From Megaleporinus macrocephalus (Eukaryota > Chordata > Actinopteri > Characiformes > Anostomidae), in the NCBI GenBank assembly GCA_021613375.1, contig CM038703.1, positions 18,102,694-18,166,693 of the forward strand: 64,000 bases of DNA, given 5' to 3'. This document shows, piece by piece, positions 61,501-64,000 of this stretch. The notes under the pieces are model-generated. The model worked only from the letters and a program-made list of their open reading frames with translations, was not told where the DNA came from and made no database searches. A program made the position numbers and the translations under genes. The stretch's first letter is position 1. Each line of letters starts with the position of its first letter.

Positions 61501-64000
61501 CCGATTGTGACGTTGCTTTTGTGTAGTTTGTTTCTGTGACAGATGTGAATAGGGAAGCATTGGCCTGTCAGTGAATGTTTTGACTGAGATGCACACTAAA
61601 GGATTCATGCTGCTCGCTTGCTCTCTCTCCCTCTCTCTCCGTCTCTCTAGATCTCGTTCCTCTTTCCCTCTTTTTTTCCCACAGACTGCCAAATCCTGCC
61701 TTTCTACTTGTGGATTAGAAGATAAGCGCATGCAAAAGTTTGACTTGAAGCGGCAAATATAATCAGGATTATGTTTTAGTTGTTTGGTTCTGAATACAAA
61801 TCAAGTTCCCTCCGATTATAATTCAAGTGTTTGATGTTCCTGCATTTTCAAAATAAACCCTTCATGAATAACAATGGACCTACGGTGATTTGGGATATGA
61901 TTTTATTGAAAGTGTTCTCTTTCACTACACATAGCATTAGCCGTAGTTTATAGGCTTTGGTGAAAACTCGGGCTTATATGAGATTATATGTATACTTTTG
62001 TACTGCTTCTGAGAGGCACACTATGCACTGGATTATGATTTGGCAGCGTGAGAAAGAAGTACAGATTAGCATGACCTCAATTTTAACTCACGTGTGTTCA
62101 ATATGGGATTGAAATTCTCAACAGGGGGGAGAGTGACTCGTATTCCAGCAAGGAACCAAAGATCCTTCATCTAGACTGGGGCTGGCTGTCCATCACCACC
62201 ACTGAAAGATTACATTGGTCGGACATGCAAAGCCACACTGCTACCAATGAGTGAATGGGATTGATTAGAAATGCTTTATGATGCATTTATGAATCCAAAA
62301 AGCATAAGGTTATAAAACCAGAGACCTTTTCTACTCAGTCGCTGAGCCAAATCCTCACACTGGAGTTTAGGCTTTCAAACAAAAACATGCCCATTTAGTT
62401 ATAATGAGAGTGCTTTAATGAAAGCTTTTATGATACAACTATGGGAGAAACACAGTCAAAGGAAAAGCTGTAAGGAGAGCTGTAATTTCACTTTTCAGAA
62501 AATTATTTTAAACCCAGTGATTTCCCAGAAACACAGTGTTATGCTCATATAATGCACTTGTGTTAAAGACACCCCTACTGTGCAGCAGCTGAAAGGCAAA
62601 GTCTATGGTAGTATTTTTCCTCCTTTGTGTTGTTGTAGCCAGGAGCCTAATGAATATTTGTGCTTTTCCTTGTTCACTCCCTCTCCTCGACTCGGGCTCT
62701 TTTATTTCCTACATTCCGCTTGTCGTGCTGGTCAAGAAATGGAGGTTTGTGTGCGTGCTAACAAGCTCATGAAACCTACACCCTTCAGGACAGAATGAAA
62801 GCTGCTTCCTCCAGTAACTCACTTCGAAGAATGGACATGTCAGGAAGCCAACAAGCAGCTCCTCTTTTAAAGATAACCGGTGGGCACAGCTCAGTTCAGA
62901 GGAAGGATGGTGGTCTTTTACTGAAACCATAAACCCGCTGACGTCACTTCTGCTAAGCTGGAGGTTCGAAAAGCCTTGTTTTATGAATCACAGTGGCAGT
63001 AACTCATGTTGGGTCAGACTTCACACTTGAGCTAATGTGTGTTTTATTATTCTATAAAGCCAGTTTGCACTCCTTATTAGCTGCGGTTTCACTGTTGGTA
63101 CTGTCTGTTCTGCATTCACACTTTTATACTTGCTATGTTTCTATAATCACTATCCCTCTTTCGTGTAACAGCTTGCGGAAAACTCTTTCTCTATAGTGTG
63201 GTCCTGCACAAAGTATAGCTTGTTAATTGTTATCAGCAAAACGCTGCAATACACATGAGCTCTATAACCACTCAGCACTTTTGCACTGTGCGCTGTGAGC
63301 CAATCACATCTTGGCTAATCATTGTTCCAGATCAGTTTGTACACATGCTTGGATGAATTGTTGTATTAGTCCAACACAAGCAGATTGGTCAAAGTAGGGA
63401 TGTCACTCAGTATCAGTACTGGTCCGATACTGGCTTAAATCATTGGACTGGATATCAGAAGAATAAAGTATAATCCTGTATAAAATAATAGCCTAAGCTT
63501 CCAGGTAAATGCTTAACCAAACTCTTGCAAAATCATTTATAAATGCCCTTTAAAAATTAATTTTACGTATTTGAACGATGCTGACCAATCAGAAATGCAG
63601 TTAAAAGTTGTGCATGTAAACTAATTGAAATAAAAAGAAACAGCAGTAGTTCATTACTGAGTCATGCTCTGGGTTTGTATCTCTTCCTTTAGGGGAGTAG
63701 AACAGCTGTTTCACAGTTCACAGATCATGATGGTATTTACATGCCCAAGTTTAGCAAAATGAATTCAGACAGAATTTTTATTACCAGCATAGTTGTTAAA
63801 AAGGGGGAACTGATAATAGTAATTGGAATAACATCTCTCTGAATAGAGCCAACTTATATGGTTGTGTAACTTTTTTTATTTGGAATATAACCACCATGAA
63901 ACAATTGGAAAATAAAGTTTTATTTCTCTGATTCACTGCTTTTTTCTCACTGTTATGGCTCCGACTCTTTAGCTCGCTCAACCACTGCTCTCTCTTGCTC
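61500..64000. other. Gene-free right end of the window
   Basis: Nothing here can be assigned. It has a CT-rich run near 61618-61675 and short chance frames. A 5' exon of the next gene cannot be excluded, since non-coding exons are not visible without RNA. Confidence 0.4.

Noticed and set aside
62580..62930. Possible coding exons in the last 2 kb
   Set aside because: Short frames exist on both strands but none reads like a known protein or has paired splice sites I would trust.

Overview
This is 64 kb of vertebrate nuclear DNA, almost certainly from a teleost fish. The genes have GT-AG introns, the proteins match the vertebrate forms residue for residue over long stretches, introns are compact (about 80 bp to 3 kb), and the AT-rich intergenic DNA holds (TA)n and (AC)n microsatellites plus Tc1/mariner, hAT and palindromic MITE relics typical of fish. 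The style of the repeats, notably a long palindromic element seen three times, suggests an ostariophysan (characin, catfish or knifefish group). That last step is inference from memory of repeat families. No CRISPR array, operon, phage or prokaryotic feature is present.

Layout. From 1 to 17 kb there is a tight housekeeping cluster: pdap1 (minus, 1042-4249), bud31 (plus, 4921-7074), cpsf4 (plus, 11456-13749) and atp5mf (minus, 14584-17003). pdap1 and bud31 are head to head, with 671 bp between start codons, so they probably share a bidirectional promoter. cpsf4 and atp5mf are tail to tail, with poly(A) signals about 100 bp apart. The same four genes neighbour each other on human 7q22. From 17 to 35.6 kb I see no supportable protein-coding exon. 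That stretch holds transposon fragments, inverted repeats, and at 30.1-30.6 kb a CpG-containing promoter-like block with a 33-bp CCAAT-box array and a candidate non-coding first exon. From 35.7 to 48.4 kb lies slc29a4 (plus), the plasma membrane monoamine transporter, complete in ten coding exons. From 49 to 64 kb there is a second gene-free stretch, rich in repeats: a Tc1-type element, a 58-bp-arm palindrome around (TA)n, a palindromic MITE, a second Tc1/mariner-type element and a LINE-1-like fragment.

All five coding sequences were assembled by hand from splice sites. The frames close exactly and the lengths match the families: 180, 144, 270, 89 and 523 aa. Functionally, three of them touch RNA or growth signalling (BUD31 in splicing, CPSF4 in poly(A)-site recognition, PDAP1 as a phosphoprotein), one is a mitochondrial ATP synthase subunit, and SLC29A4 is an organic cation/monoamine transporter.

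The hunt found no new enzymatic or defence system. The best leads are structural: a dispersed palindromic MITE family with two copies inside bud31 intron 1, a candidate box C/D snoRNA at 9237-9311, the CCAAT array at 30.2-30.4 kb, several long hairpins, and paired direct repeats, one pair inside the last slc29a4 intron.
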